Under the pieces are notes generated by a model. It was given only the letters and a program-made list of their open reading frames with translations, ran no database searches and was not told the DNA's origin. Shown piece by piece: positions 43,206-51,127 of a DNA stretch of 64,000 bases (position 1 is the first letter of the stretch; each line of letters begins with the position of its first letter). The position numbers and the translations under genes were made by a program. Source of the DNA: CAIZGX01 sp044374295. GTDB lineage: Bacteria; Bacteroidota; Bacteroidia; Flavobacteriales_D; Sanyastnellaceae. The stretch covers positions 1 through 64,000 of the forward strand of contig JBILOU010000002.1 in the NCBI GenBank assembly GCA_044374295.1, read 5' to 3'.

Positions 43206-43919
43206 ATGAAGAAATTATTTTTGAGCATAACAGCCATCGCCATTCTATCGGCAGCCTTTACTTCTTGCACCGTTGAGAAGCGTGTTCATCAAGATGGATA
43301 TCACATCTCTTGGAAGCACCGACATTCTGCTCCTTCCGAGTTGACGCAAGCAAATGAAATTTCTTCGACTGAAGAAGTAGTTGTTGCATCTACTCCAGAA
43401 GTTCCACAGCCGAACGTTCATTCGGTTGAAACGATTTCGGCAAGTTCGAACGAAAGTACTGAGCTTATTCTTCCAACAAAAAAATCTTCTTTTATTCTAT
43501 CGAAGAACGATACGATAGTTCCGGATCAACCGAAGCAGCAGGAGGAATACTTCAGCAACAATTACACGAATCCTCTTCCAACGAACGAGTTGCAAGATAC
43601 CAAATTAGCCGACTGGGCTCTTGGCCTTGGAATTGGATCGATAGCAACACCTGTTTGGGCTACTATTCTTTTTCTGGGCATAGGTGCCGCAACCGGATTT
43701 TCATGGGCGCTTTTAGGAGCTTCGATTTTAATTGGTGTTGCCCTGTTTCTTGCTTTAGAAATTCTTTCGATCACTTTCGCCATTCGTTTCTTGCGTTTAC
43801 ACGGCAAAGACCCGAACTACCGCAAATACCGAAGCCGCGCAATCACTGGTCTCATTCTCGCAGGTATTTATCCGGCGTTAATGCTTCTGAACATTATTAT
43901 TGGTTTGGCGATGATTTAA
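43206..43919 (+). CDS. Lipoprotein with C-terminal membrane segments
   Basis: 237 residues. Signal MKKLFLSITAIAILSAAFTSC gives a lipoprotein-like N-terminus, with CTVEKRVHQDGYHISWKHRHSA just after, a motif I know from other Bacteroidota 'VEKRxxxxGYHxxW' proteins. A Ser/Thr/Glu/Pro linker leads to two or three hydrophobic helices (LADWALGLGIGSIATPVWATILFLGIG, ILIGVALFLALEILSITFAI, GLILAGIYPALMLLNIIIGLAM). A lipoprotein signal plus membrane helices is unusual. Directly downstream of the desaturase (3 bases), so co-transcribed. Function unknown. Confidence 0.78.
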   Translation: MKKLFLSITAIAILSAAFTSCTVEKRVHQDGYHISWKHRHSAPSELTQANEISSTEEVVVASTPEVPQPNVHSVETISASSNESTELILPTKKSSFILSKNDTIVPDQPKQQEEYFSNNYTNPLPTNELQDTKLADWALGLGIGSIATPVWATILFLGIGAATGFSWALLGASILIGVALFLALEILSITFAIRFLRLHGKDPNYRKYRSRAITGLILAGIYPALMLLNIIIGLAMI

Positions 43920-43920
43920 T

Positions 43921-44068
43921 TTTTCCGAACCTATTCCGGCTATTCGTTCCAAGCTTTTCGCTTCGCTCAAAGGCTTTCCACTGCTATCCGGGGTACTGGG
44001 AACTTCGTTATTGGAAAATCGGAGATTTTATTCCTCCCGATAGCTATTTCATAATTGAAACTTCGTAA
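43921..44068 (+). repeat. Probable interspersed intergenic repeat with a hairpin
   Basis: The non-coding stretch after the lipoprotein has a palindromic section around 43951-43976 (AAGCTTTT...AAAGGCTT with a CGCTTCG core) followed by CACTGCTATCCGGGG. I recall similar 'CGCTTCGCTCAAAGGCTTCCACT' sequences as repeated intergenic elements in other flavobacteria. No second copy lies in this window. Confidence 0.4.
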
Positions 44069-44074
44069 TTAAAA

Positions 44075-44114
44075 TCGTCGAAGACATTCGCGAAGCATTC
44101 GTCGAAGACATTCG
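44075..44114 (+). repeat. Direct repeat of a 16-bp unit, 24-bp period
   Basis: TCGTCGAAGACATTCG occurs at 44075-44090 and again at 44099-44114, in the non-coding gap between the lipoprotein gene and the tRNA-Glu terminator. Confidence 0.6.
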
Positions 44115-44163
44115 TCCGAAGGACATAATTTCCTTTTTGGTAAAAGAAGTTTCTTTTGAATAG

Positions 44164-44191
44164 AAAACCCCCAACTTTCGTTGAGGGTTTT
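44164..44191 (-). terminator. Terminator downstream of tRNA-Glu
   Basis: Bases 44164-44175 pair with 44180-44191 (12 bp with one mismatch) around loop TTTC; on the minus strand it ends in TTTTC, placing it five bases past the tRNA 3' end. Confidence 0.8.
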
Positions 44192-44196
44192 GCTTG

Positions 44197-44268
44197 TAGC
44201 CCGTAGGGGAATCGAACCCCTGTTTACAGAATGAAAATCTGCTGTCCTAACCCCTAGACGAACGGGCC
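44197..44268 (-). tRNA. tRNA-Glu (anticodon TTC)
   Basis: The minus strand folds as a 72-base cloverleaf: acceptor GGCCCGT with ACGGGCT (G-T closing pair), D-arm GTCT/GGAC, anticodon stem GCAGA/TCTGT with loop TTTTCAT (anticodon TTC, Glu), T-arm AGGGG-TTCGATT-CCCCT, discriminator A. CCA is not encoded. It is followed by a terminator. Confidence 0.95.
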
Positions 44269-44333
44269 GTTTGGGATTTGTGGGTGCAAATATACCATCT
44301 TTTTGCTCTCCCACAAGTATTCCTAAAAAAATA

Positions 44334-45008
44334 TTACAATCCAATAACAACTCCCGCCTTCACAAAATAGGGCCCACCCCATGCCAACTCACAATTCACC
44401 CCAACTTTCTTGCGGTAAGGAAAACCCGTGAATCCCAATGCCACCAACTGATAATCGGTCAATCGCGTGCCAAATGACTTTTTATCGAAATTGACATTCG
44501 TAGTGTTCTCGCGTATTCCATACCAATTAATGTTCGTGCTAATTCCCGTGTATAACAAACAACTCGTTTTCTTAAAACCAAAAATCTTACGCTTTCTCAT
44601 GTGCTGAATGTTGTATGAAAACAACAAACGTGCACCAGCGGTGCTCTTCGTTATAGACCAGGTCACATAGGGATCATTAGCCAAATCTCCCAGCTGATCC
44701 ACGTACCGGTAATCCGTAGCGTTAACGCTCAACGCCTGATTCGTATAACTAAACCCGAAAATGACACGCCATTTCTTTCGCGAACCTTTCGTTAAGGAAA
44801 AATCTCCTGCGAAACTTAGCGATGGATAAAATGACTTACTCACCGTTGCACTCGAATCGGCCAACTCGCTAATATCAGCAGTAAAATTGAAAGTGTTATA
44901 ACTTATGCCAGCCGACAACAAACCGTCCATTCGCTTAATCTGCGCGGCGGATGATATGGAAAATAAAAGGACAAGAATAAAAAGTCCCAATACAGGCAGT
45001 CTTCTCAT
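44334..45008 (-). CDS. Secreted beta-barrel-like protein, function unknown
   Basis: 224 residues from ATG 45008, which begins at a clean signal peptide (MRRLPVLGLFILVLLFSISSAAQ); the open frame runs to 45116 but would then overlap the divergent rlpA-like gene. The rest is a series of alternating hydrophobic/polar strands (GLLSAGISYNTFNFTADI, VIFGFSYTNQALSVNA, GARLLFSYNIQHM, YFVKAGVVIGL), typical of a small outer-membrane barrel of the 'outer membrane protein beta-barrel' type in Bacteroidota. No enzyme motif. Confidence 0.78.
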   Translation of the reverse strand: MRRLPVLGLFILVLLFSISSAAQIKRMDGLLSAGISYNTFNFTADISELADSSATVSKSFYPSLSFAGDFSLTKGSRKKWRVIFGFSYTNQALSVNATDYRYVDQLGDLANDPYVTWSITKSTAGARLLFSYNIQHMRKRKIFGFKKTSCLLYTGISTNINWYGIRENTTNVNFDKKSFGTRLTDYQLVALGFTGFPYRKKVGVNCELAWGGPYFVKAGVVIGL

Positions 45009-45057
45009 TTGGTTAAGATTTAAGCGAATATAATGTCTTTTTCGTAAATTGCTATCT

Positions 45058-45477
45058 ATGAAAGCGCTACTAAAACATGCCTTGGGACTTCTACTTGTTC
45101 TGGTTTGTCTGAACATTTTCGCACAAACAGAGACCGGAAAGGCTTCTTTTTACCACAACAAATTTGAAGGACATGGAACTTCAAACGGAGAAATCTTTCG
45201 TCAAAAAAAATTCACCTGTGCTCACAAGACCCTTCCATTTGGGACTTGGCTGAAGGTGACTTGCATTAAAAACAACAACGTCGTATACGTACGCGTGAAT
45301 GACCGCCTACCGAAATCTTCCAAACGTTGCATAGACCTGACTCTTCTTGCGGCAGAAAAACTAAACTTCGTGAGAAGTGGACTAACACAAGTGAATCTTG
45401 AAATTGTAACCGCCGAAGACGTTCCAACCGAATTTCAATCTGAAATTGAATTGAAAAACAAAGCGAAGAAAAAATAA
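45058..45477 (+). CDS. rlpA: RlpA-like double-psi beta-barrel protein
   Basis: 139 residues from ATG 45058 (MKALLKHALG), with signal peptide ending LNIFAQ. The RlpA block is complete: GKASFYHNKFEGHGTSNGEIF, FTCAHKTLPFGTWLKVTCI, VYVRVNDRLP and CIDLTLLAAEKLNF. RlpA proteins are septal-ring lytic transglycosylases acting on denuded peptidoglycan; this one lacks the C-terminal SPOR domain of the E. coli protein, which is common in Bacteroidota. Catalytic Asp lies in VNDRLP. A bidirectional terminator follows. Confidence 0.9.
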   Translation: MKALLKHALGLLLVLVCLNIFAQTETGKASFYHNKFEGHGTSNGEIFRQKKFTCAHKTLPFGTWLKVTCIKNNNVVYVRVNDRLPKSSKRCIDLTLLAAEKLNFVRSGLTQVNLEIVTAEDVPTEFQSEIELKNKAKKK

Positions 45478-45478
45478 A

Positions 45479-45497
45479 AGGCGCCGAAGCGCCTCTT
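45479..45497 (-). terminator. Bidirectional terminator between rlpA and the collagen-like lipoprotein
   Basis: Stem AGGCGC (45479-45484) with GCGCCT (45489-45494) and loop CGAA; on the minus strand it is followed by a T-rich run, so it mainly serves the gene ending at 45518. Confidence 0.8.
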
Positions 45498-45517
45498 ACC
45501 TGATAAGTAATTACTTA

Positions 45518-45979
45518 TTATTTCGAAGTCAATTCAGACATCAACTGATCGTAACGTAAAGTCTCGATGTTTGGAATAGACGCTGCTGTTTTCTCATGCA
45601 TAGTCACAACGCGAACTTGATAATCAATAGTTGGAGCAGTAGAAACATCCAATCCTACAATTCCACCTGAAGCTGCAGTATATACGTAAGTATATCCAGC
45701 AATCGGATGCCATGAGCTTGGACAAGGGTTCCAATATCCGTATTCGTCTTGAACATAAACCATTGCAATTCCCTTGTCCATTACTTCTTGTGTAATGATG
45801 GCAACTGGATACTCAACATAAGTTGAAGCAGCCCAATCAGCAGCAGCAGAAGTAAAAGTGTAAGTTGTGAAACTTCCATCGTCTCCAGCAGGTCCTGCAG
45901 GTCCAGCAGGTCCTTCTTTAGTGCATGAAGTGAAAGCAAGTGTAGCAATAGCCAACATTGAAAAAAGAACTTTTTTCAT
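45518..45979 (-). CDS. Lipoprotein with a short collagen-like segment
   Basis: 153 residues. Lipobox FTSC after MKKVLFSMLAIATLA. The mature protein begins CTKEGPAGPAGPAGDDG, three Gly-x-y triplets like collagen, then SFTTYTF and a beta-rich C-terminal domain (QVRVVTMHEKTAAS). Short collagen-like stretches right after a lipid anchor are common in Bacteroidota lipoproteins and may serve as trimeric stalks. Function unknown. Ends at a good terminator. Confidence 0.82.
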   Translation of the reverse strand: MKKVLFSMLAIATLAFTSCTKEGPAGPAGPAGDDGSFTTYTFTSAAADWAASTYVEYPVAIITQEVMDKGIAMVYVQDEYGYWNPCPSSWHPIAGYTYVYTAASGGIVGLDVSTAPTIDYQVRVVTMHEKTAASIPNIETLRYDQLMSELTSK

Positions 45980-46144
45980 TTTAAAATAAATTAATTTTTG
46001 CCCTACTCTATTTTTTAGTTGGCTTTTCGGTTACGCCATTGGCTGCAATGTATTAAAATTCAAGGCAACTGCAATGATTCAAAACATACATTTCTTGAAC
46101 GTCGACAAAAAAATAAGGCTTTGTTACTAATTTCGCAAGTGAAA

Positions 46145-48580
46145 ATGAATAATCAAATTTCGAGAAACTTAATCTTATTCACTCTTGCGAGTGTACTCAA
46201 TGCAGTGAGTTTCTTTAGTTCGAGCGCGCAAACCATAACGGTTAAAGATTTAACCACCCTTGAAGCCATCTCCGGTGCCTCTGTATTCATTTCAAAAAAC
46301 AACATTGAACTTCCTCAGCTAATCGGAACCACAAACAATGAAGGCGAGTTTCGCGGAAGCATTTCAATGGGAACTCTTTTCATTTCCGCAAATGGATATG
46401 AAATATTCTCAATTTCTACTACTGAGATTACAGATAACTACATTGCCTATTTAATAGGTTCTAACGCCACCCTCGCAGAAATGGTCATCTCGGCAACACG
46501 AAATGCAAATCGATTAAAGGACCTTGCCCAACCCATTAGCGCAATTCAGCGAAAAGATATACAATTCATTAATCCAGCAAATGCCGCAGATCTGTTGACT
46601 CAAACTGGAACTGCGTTGGTTCAAAAAAGTCAGCTGGGTGGTGGCTCTCCTATCCTTCGCGGATTTGAAGCGAACAAAGTGCTTTATGTTGTTGACGGAG
46701 TTCGCATGAATAATGCAATCTATCGCGGCGGACACTTACAAGACATATTAAGCCTTGACCCAATGGCTATAGAAAATGTTGAAATTGCTTACGGTCCAAG
46801 TGCAGTGGCATACGGGTCAGATGCATTAGGCGGAGTCATGAGCTTCAACACAAGAGCTCCGCGTTTTACGTCAGGAGATCGATTGGTTCGCGCTGGAGCT
46901 ATGCTCCGATACAGTACCGCCGATCAAAGCGCGGCTCATGTAAATGTTGAAACAAGCAGTCCGCGAATTGCAACCTTCACTTCTTTTACCTTCAATAATT
47001 TCGGAGACCTTCGTCAAGGAAATATTCGAAATCCGAACTACCCCAATTTTGGCGAGCGTCCCTGGTACGTGCAACGTACAAACGGAAGAGACAGTGTCAT
47101 GATCAACCCAAATCCGAATGTGCAAATAGGTTCTGGCTACAGGCAATACGACTTCTTGGAAAAACTTTCATTTAAGCAAAGTGATAAACTCACTCACACC
47201 TTGAACATTCAATATTCTACAACGAACAATGTCCCGAGGTACGATCGACTAACACAAGTGACAATTGAAAACCCGCGTTTCGGAGAATGGTATTACGGTC
47301 CGCAAACCAGAGCCATGGTGGCTTACCATGTCACGCTTTCGAAAGGAAAAAAATTATACAACAACGGAAAAATAACCTTGGCTTGGCAGAACATTGATCA
47401 ATCGCGTCATGACAGACTGTTCAATACCCCAAACCTCAACAACCGTGTAGAGAACGTAAAAGTGTATTCGGTGAATGCCGACTTTTCCAAAACACTTCAA
47501 GAAAAAACAACCGCGAACTACGGACTGGAATATTACTTCAACGATGTAACAAGTACTGCCTATTCAGAGAACATTAACACAGGCGTTTTAAGTCCGCTTG
47601 ACACGCGCTATGCTAACGGAGGAGCTTCTATGAGTGGCGCTGCAGCTTATGTCACTTTGCTTCATAAAGTGAATAAAAAATTAGCACTCAACGCCGGTAT
47701 TCGATATTCTCGTGTGAATCTTTCGGCTTCCTTCACCGACACCACCTTCTTCAAATTTCCATTCTCAGAGGTAAATCAATCCAACGGCAATCTAAACGGA
47801 AGCGCAGGCCTAGTATACGCGCCAAATGGCAGATGGCGCATAGCAGCTCTTGTAAGCACAGGTTTCCGTGCAGCAAACGTCGACGATTTATCTAAAGTAT
47901 TTGAAAGCAATTCCGGAAATCTAATCGTTCCTAACAACGAACTCAAACCTGAAAAAGTGAATAACATCGAGGCTACCATTGAACGAAAATTCCTAGGTAA
48001 AACCACACTCGCTTTGAATGGCTATTACATGAATTACACCAACGCTTTAACAACTGGAAAAGCGCAGTTCAATGGACAAGACTCTATCTTATATGAAGGG
48101 ACTTTGAGTGCAGTTTACACCACGGTAAATGCAACTGAAGCCTATATCTATGGGGGAAACCTTAGCTTGAATTCTCAAGTGAACGATCACTTCAGTATTC
48201 AATCTTCTGTGGTTTATACTTACGGAAGAATCAAGACTGATAATGGAGACACTCCTTTAGATCACATTCCTCCCGTATACGGAAGAACCGGATTTACCTA
48301 CCAACAACAAAAATTCCGCGGTGAATTCTCAGTGTTATACAACGGTTGGAAACGCATCGAAGATTACCGCTTAAATGCCGAAGACAACGAGGCATACGCT
48401 ACGCCAAATGGAATGCCTGCGTGGCATACTTTTAACGTAAGAGCGAGTTATCAAATGCAAGAACATGTTCAAATAATCGTTGGAATAGAAAACATTCTAG
48501 ATGCGAACTACCGCGTCTTTGCTTCGAACATTTCAGGAGCAGGAAGAAATGCAACACTTACACTTCGCGGTCGTTTCTAA
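46145..48580 (+). CDS. TonB-dependent outer-membrane receptor
   Basis: 811 residues from ATG 46145 (MNNQISRNLIL), the first start after the TAATTTCG box (46128-46135, one mismatch). Signal peptide to SSSAQ; a carboxypeptidase-regulatory-like/SusC-type N-terminal domain (VKDLTTLEAISGASVFISKNN) leads into the plug with MVISATRNANRLKDLAQPISAI and LRGFEANKVLYVVDGVRMNNAIYRGG, then the barrel to RNATLTLRGRF (terminal Phe). TonB receptors import siderophores, vitamins or sugars; the ligand is not evident. No SusD partner nearby. A 7-bp hairpin (48588-48605) follows the stop inside the convergent gene, which overlaps by 23 bases. Confidence 0.93.
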   Translation: MNNQISRNLILFTLASVLNAVSFFSSSAQTITVKDLTTLEAISGASVFISKNNIELPQLIGTTNNEGEFRGSISMGTLFISANGYEIFSISTTEITDNYIAYLIGSNATLAEMVISATRNANRLKDLAQPISAIQRKDIQFINPANAADLLTQTGTALVQKSQLGGGSPILRGFEANKVLYVVDGVRMNNAIYRGGHLQDILSLDPMAIENVEIAYGPSAVAYGSDALGGVMSFNTRAPRFTSGDRLVRAGAMLRYSTADQSAAHVNVETSSPRIATFTSFTFNNFGDLRQGNIRNPNYPNFGERPWYVQRTNGRDSVMINPNPNVQIGSGYRQYDFLEKLSFKQSDKLTHTLNIQYSTTNNVPRYDRLTQVTIENPRFGEWYYGPQTRAMVAYHVTLSKGKKLYNNGKITLAWQNIDQSRHDRLFNTPNLNNRVENVKVYSVNADFSKTLQEKTTANYGLEYYFNDVTSTAYSENINTGVLSPLDTRYANGGASMSGAAAYVTLLHKVNKKLALNAGIRYSRVNLSASFTDTTFFKFPFSEVNQSNGNLNGSAGLVYAPNGRWRIAALVSTGFRAANVDDLSKVFESNSGNLIVPNNELKPEKVNNIEATIERKFLGKTTLALNGYYMNYTNALTTGKAQFNGQDSILYEGTLSAVYTTVNATEAYIYGGNLSLNSQVNDHFSIQSSVVYTYGRIKTDNGDTPLDHIPPVYGRTGFTYQQQKFRGEFSVLYNGWKRIEDYRLNAEDNEAYATPNGMPAWHTFNVRASYQMQEHVQIIVGIENILDANYRVFASNISGAGRNATLTLRGRF

Positions 48581-49451
48581 CCACTACATTCAACGAATGT
48601 TGAATTGAAATAACCAACGGCGAGAATCCAACAAATTCGCCATCCATATTAATAGGCATCGGAACTTCGGTTTCGACGCTTATTTTTTTTGCTGAATAAT
48701 ATTGAATCTTGCGATACGAAAGCTTCTTGCACTTCCTTACCTGCGGAACGAAATACAAGTATTCAAAAATATTCAAATCGCCAATAACTATGACTTCCAA
48801 AAGTCCATCTGCTAGTTGGCTATCCGGAGAAATACCCAAGCCCGAACCAAAATATTTGGCATTGGCAACCACAAAATTCATAGCGCGAGCGTCGTAATGC
48901 TTTCCATCTAAATTAAAATGAATCGAACGCTTTTTAAACCGAACCAAATTCTTTACAATGAGCCATTGGTAAGTTAAGAAAGCGCCCAATCTTCTCTTGC
49001 TTCGCATCATGTCATAGGCTACACATCCGCCTAGTCCCAGATCCGTGACATTTAAATATACCCGCTTCCTTCCATCCCACTCCATACATGGCAAATCAAT
49101 TGCTTTAAAATTGCCTTGCTCAATACTCGCTTTTAATTCCTGAAATGATTGAGGAACTTCCAACGTCTTCACAAAATCGTTCCCTGTTCCAGAAGGCCAA
49201 ATGGCAAGAGGTGTATTCGGGTTGTTCGAGCTGAAAACCCCATTCGCCGCCTGATTCAAACTACCATCGCCACCGCAAACCAATACTGCGTCGCAAGCAT
49301 CATTGCACAACTCCCTTGCAATTTTTTCAGCGTGCTTATTATACTCGGTAACACGTATATCCAATAACCAACCAGAAAAAACCGCTTCAATTTCTTTGCG
49401 TTGCGCGTGTCTGTTGTTTTTCGCGCCGTGAAGAATAACGCCTAACTTCAT
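48558..49451 (-). CDS. Lipid kinase, diacylglycerol kinase-type (YegS/BmrU family)
   Basis: 297 residues. The ATP-binding catalytic motif is AVLVCGGDGSLNQAANGV, followed by LAIWPSGTGNDFVKTL, both diagnostic of the DagK/sphingosine kinase-like family; the C-terminal beta domain has GLGGCVAYDMM and FGSGLGISPDSQLADGLLEVIVI. It would phosphorylate diacylglycerol or related lipid in the cytoplasm. The ATG overlaps the stop of the upstream T9SS gene (ATGA), so they are translationally coupled. Its last 23 bases overlap the TonB receptor gene in the opposite direction. Confidence 0.9.
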   Translation of the reverse strand: MKLGVILHGAKNNRHAQRKEIEAVFSGWLLDIRVTEYNKHAEKIARELCNDACDAVLVCGGDGSLNQAANGVFSSNNPNTPLAIWPSGTGNDFVKTLEVPQSFQELKASIEQGNFKAIDLPCMEWDGRKRVYLNVTDLGLGGCVAYDMMRSKRRLGAFLTYQWLIVKNLVRFKKRSIHFNLDGKHYDARAMNFVVANAKYFGSGLGISPDSQLADGLLEVIVIGDLNIFEYLYFVPQVRKCKKLSYRKIQYYSAKKISVETEVPMPINMDGEFVGFSPLVISIQHSLNVVVRNDREV

Positions 49452-51094
49452 TCAACAACTAGAATTGTCCCCTCTACTGTTTCTTCAACCGCAGTTCCAC
49501 AATCTGTTTTGTAATGAAATAAATAGAAGTATGTTCCAGTAGCAACATCTGCTGCATTCCAATATTTCGAAGTAGCTGTGCTTTCAAACACCTTTCCTCC
49601 CCAACGGTTGAATACTGTTAAATCATATTCAAGAAACAATACAGTCAAATCTAAAAGAGGGTCAGCGGCCAAAATTGCTCTCCAATCATCGTTCAATTCA
49701 TCTTGCTTCAACGTAATAATATTCGGAAGTATCATGGTGCTTAAATCCAAAGCATAAACATCTCCAGCATAAATTTCAATGGTTTCTGAATCTGAGCAAC
49801 CATTATCCAAATTCGTCACAACCAGGTTCAATACTCCCGGTGCTGTTGCCGTCGGATTTGCAATTGTTGTACTTGTCAATCCGGTACCTGTCCATGCATA
49901 CGACACGTTCTGCGCAGGCAAGACTTCTACCCCGATCAATTCAGTTGTTGAATTCAAACAGGTCAATGAATCTTGAGAAGGAATGGAAACTTGAATATCC
50001 TGATTCGGAACAGTTACTGGAATGGAGCGCTGACAACCGTTTCCATCGGTTATGGTTGCCGTATAATTTCCACCTACAATATTCGTAAGGTTGAATTGTG
50101 CTTGATTCGTCCCATTGAAGTTCAAGGTGTAATTGCCGTCTCCGCCAATAATGCTAGAGATGACAACACTTCCACCAAAACCATTGCACGCTGTTGTTGT
50201 CGCCACTTCGAAATCAATTGGATCGCTAATTTCAAATGTGATACTTTGTGTACCTAAATTTCCACAAGCATCTTCTACGAATCCAGTTGTATTGGTAATG
50301 TTCAAGGTATAAGTTCCACCAATCAAAACTTGATTCGCTAATTGAATGGTGAAGACATCGGCCATGGTCGGATTGTTTGCCGTTACCGACTGAACCGTGA
50401 TGGTGCCGCTTGGACCTGTTACCGTGAAATCGGTTGGCTGAACAGAAGTTGCAACTATAGGCTCACTGAAGGTTAAGACAACAGTTAGGTTACTGCAATC
50501 TGTTGTTGCACTAATTGGAACTGGAGGAACTTGATCGTATAGCGAAGCAGTAGATTGTCCGAAGTCAATGGTGTAACCATCGAAACTGTTTGACCAGTTC
50601 ATAACTACCAACGCATATGACTGTCCAACAACAACAGGCAAATCAGCATTAAAGGCAGGACCGTTCAAATCTCCAGGACCGTTAGAGGTTCCAGAGCCTC
50701 CATTGGCAGATGAAATGCCCGTTGGTCCATTTGTTCCAAAAACTCCGTAGCTGTTGCATCCTACTTCCGGTGAAGTAGCTCCCAAGCCAGCACAACCGCC
50801 AGTGGTGATGTTGAATAAACCCCAGTCATAATCATCTGCATCGTTCAACGGATCAAGAATAAAACTTAAGTTTCCATCTTGCTGAACAGTGAACGTATAC
50901 CAAACGGAGCTTTGCTCCAATCCTTGGTTGCAAGCGCCCGTTGCCTCAAATACATTTCCCGATGAAAATGAAGCTTGCGTCTCAGTATACAAATCTCCAC
51001 ACAAAACAATGGCTCCTTCGCAATCGCTTATAGATGTTTGCGCCACAGCAGACAGGGTGCAAATACTCAAGATTAAAATCAGAAATTTTCGCAT
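49448..51094 (-). CDS. Secreted protein with T9SS type B (gliding motility-associated) C-terminal domain
   Basis: 548 residues. Signal peptide MRKFLILILSICTLSAVAQ. Ig/SprB-like repeats follow: an N-terminal domain with CEGAIVLCGDLYTE, a Big-type repeat (VPISATTDCSNLTVVLTFSEPIV), SprB-like GDGNYTLNFNG and TITDGNGCQRSI modules. The final domain (LDLTVLFLEYDLTVFNRWGGKVFES, TGTYFYLFHYKTDC, EGTILVVE) is the type B sorting domain that targets proteins to the type IX secretion system and onto the cell surface. It is probably an adhesin or gliding-linked surface protein. -7 box at 51116-51123. Confidence 0.9.
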   Translation of the reverse strand: MRKFLILILSICTLSAVAQTSISDCEGAIVLCGDLYTETQASFSSGNVFEATGACNQGLEQSSVWYTFTVQQDGNLSFILDPLNDADDYDWGLFNITTGGCAGLGATSPEVGCNSYGVFGTNGPTGISSANGGSGTSNGPGDLNGPAFNADLPVVVGQSYALVVMNWSNSFDGYTIDFGQSTASLYDQVPPVPISATTDCSNLTVVLTFSEPIVATSVQPTDFTVTGPSGTITVQSVTANNPTMADVFTIQLANQVLIGGTYTLNITNTTGFVEDACGNLGTQSITFEISDPIDFEVATTTACNGFGGSVVISSIIGGDGNYTLNFNGTNQAQFNLTNIVGGNYTATITDGNGCQRSIPVTVPNQDIQVSIPSQDSLTCLNSTTELIGVEVLPAQNVSYAWTGTGLTSTTIANPTATAPGVLNLVVTNLDNGCSDSETIEIYAGDVYALDLSTMILPNIITLKQDELNDDWRAILAADPLLDLTVLFLEYDLTVFNRWGGKVFESTATSKYWNAADVATGTYFYLFHYKTDCGTAVEETVEGTILVVE

Positions 51095-51115
51095 CGTTCT
51101 AGATTAAGGTAATCA

Positions 51116-51123
51116 CAAATATA
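51116..51123 (-). promoter_or_regulatory. Bacteroidota -7 element TATATTTG upstream of the type B T9SS protein
   Basis: Exact TAnnTTTG match, 21 bases before the ATG at 51094. A TTTG (51139-51142) sits 15 bases upstream, slightly closer than usual for a -33 element. Confidence 0.5.
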
Positions 51124-51127
51124 GCCT

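Noticed and set aside
43655..44068. Plus-strand frame running past the lipoprotein stop
   Set aside because: It is an alternative frame over the lipoprotein's membrane helices and then non-coding repeat; no domain, no start context.
48588..48605. Hairpin after the TonB receptor stop as an intrinsic terminator
   Set aside because: Seven-base-pair stem but no T-run; it may end transcription in another way, so it is not listed as a terminator.
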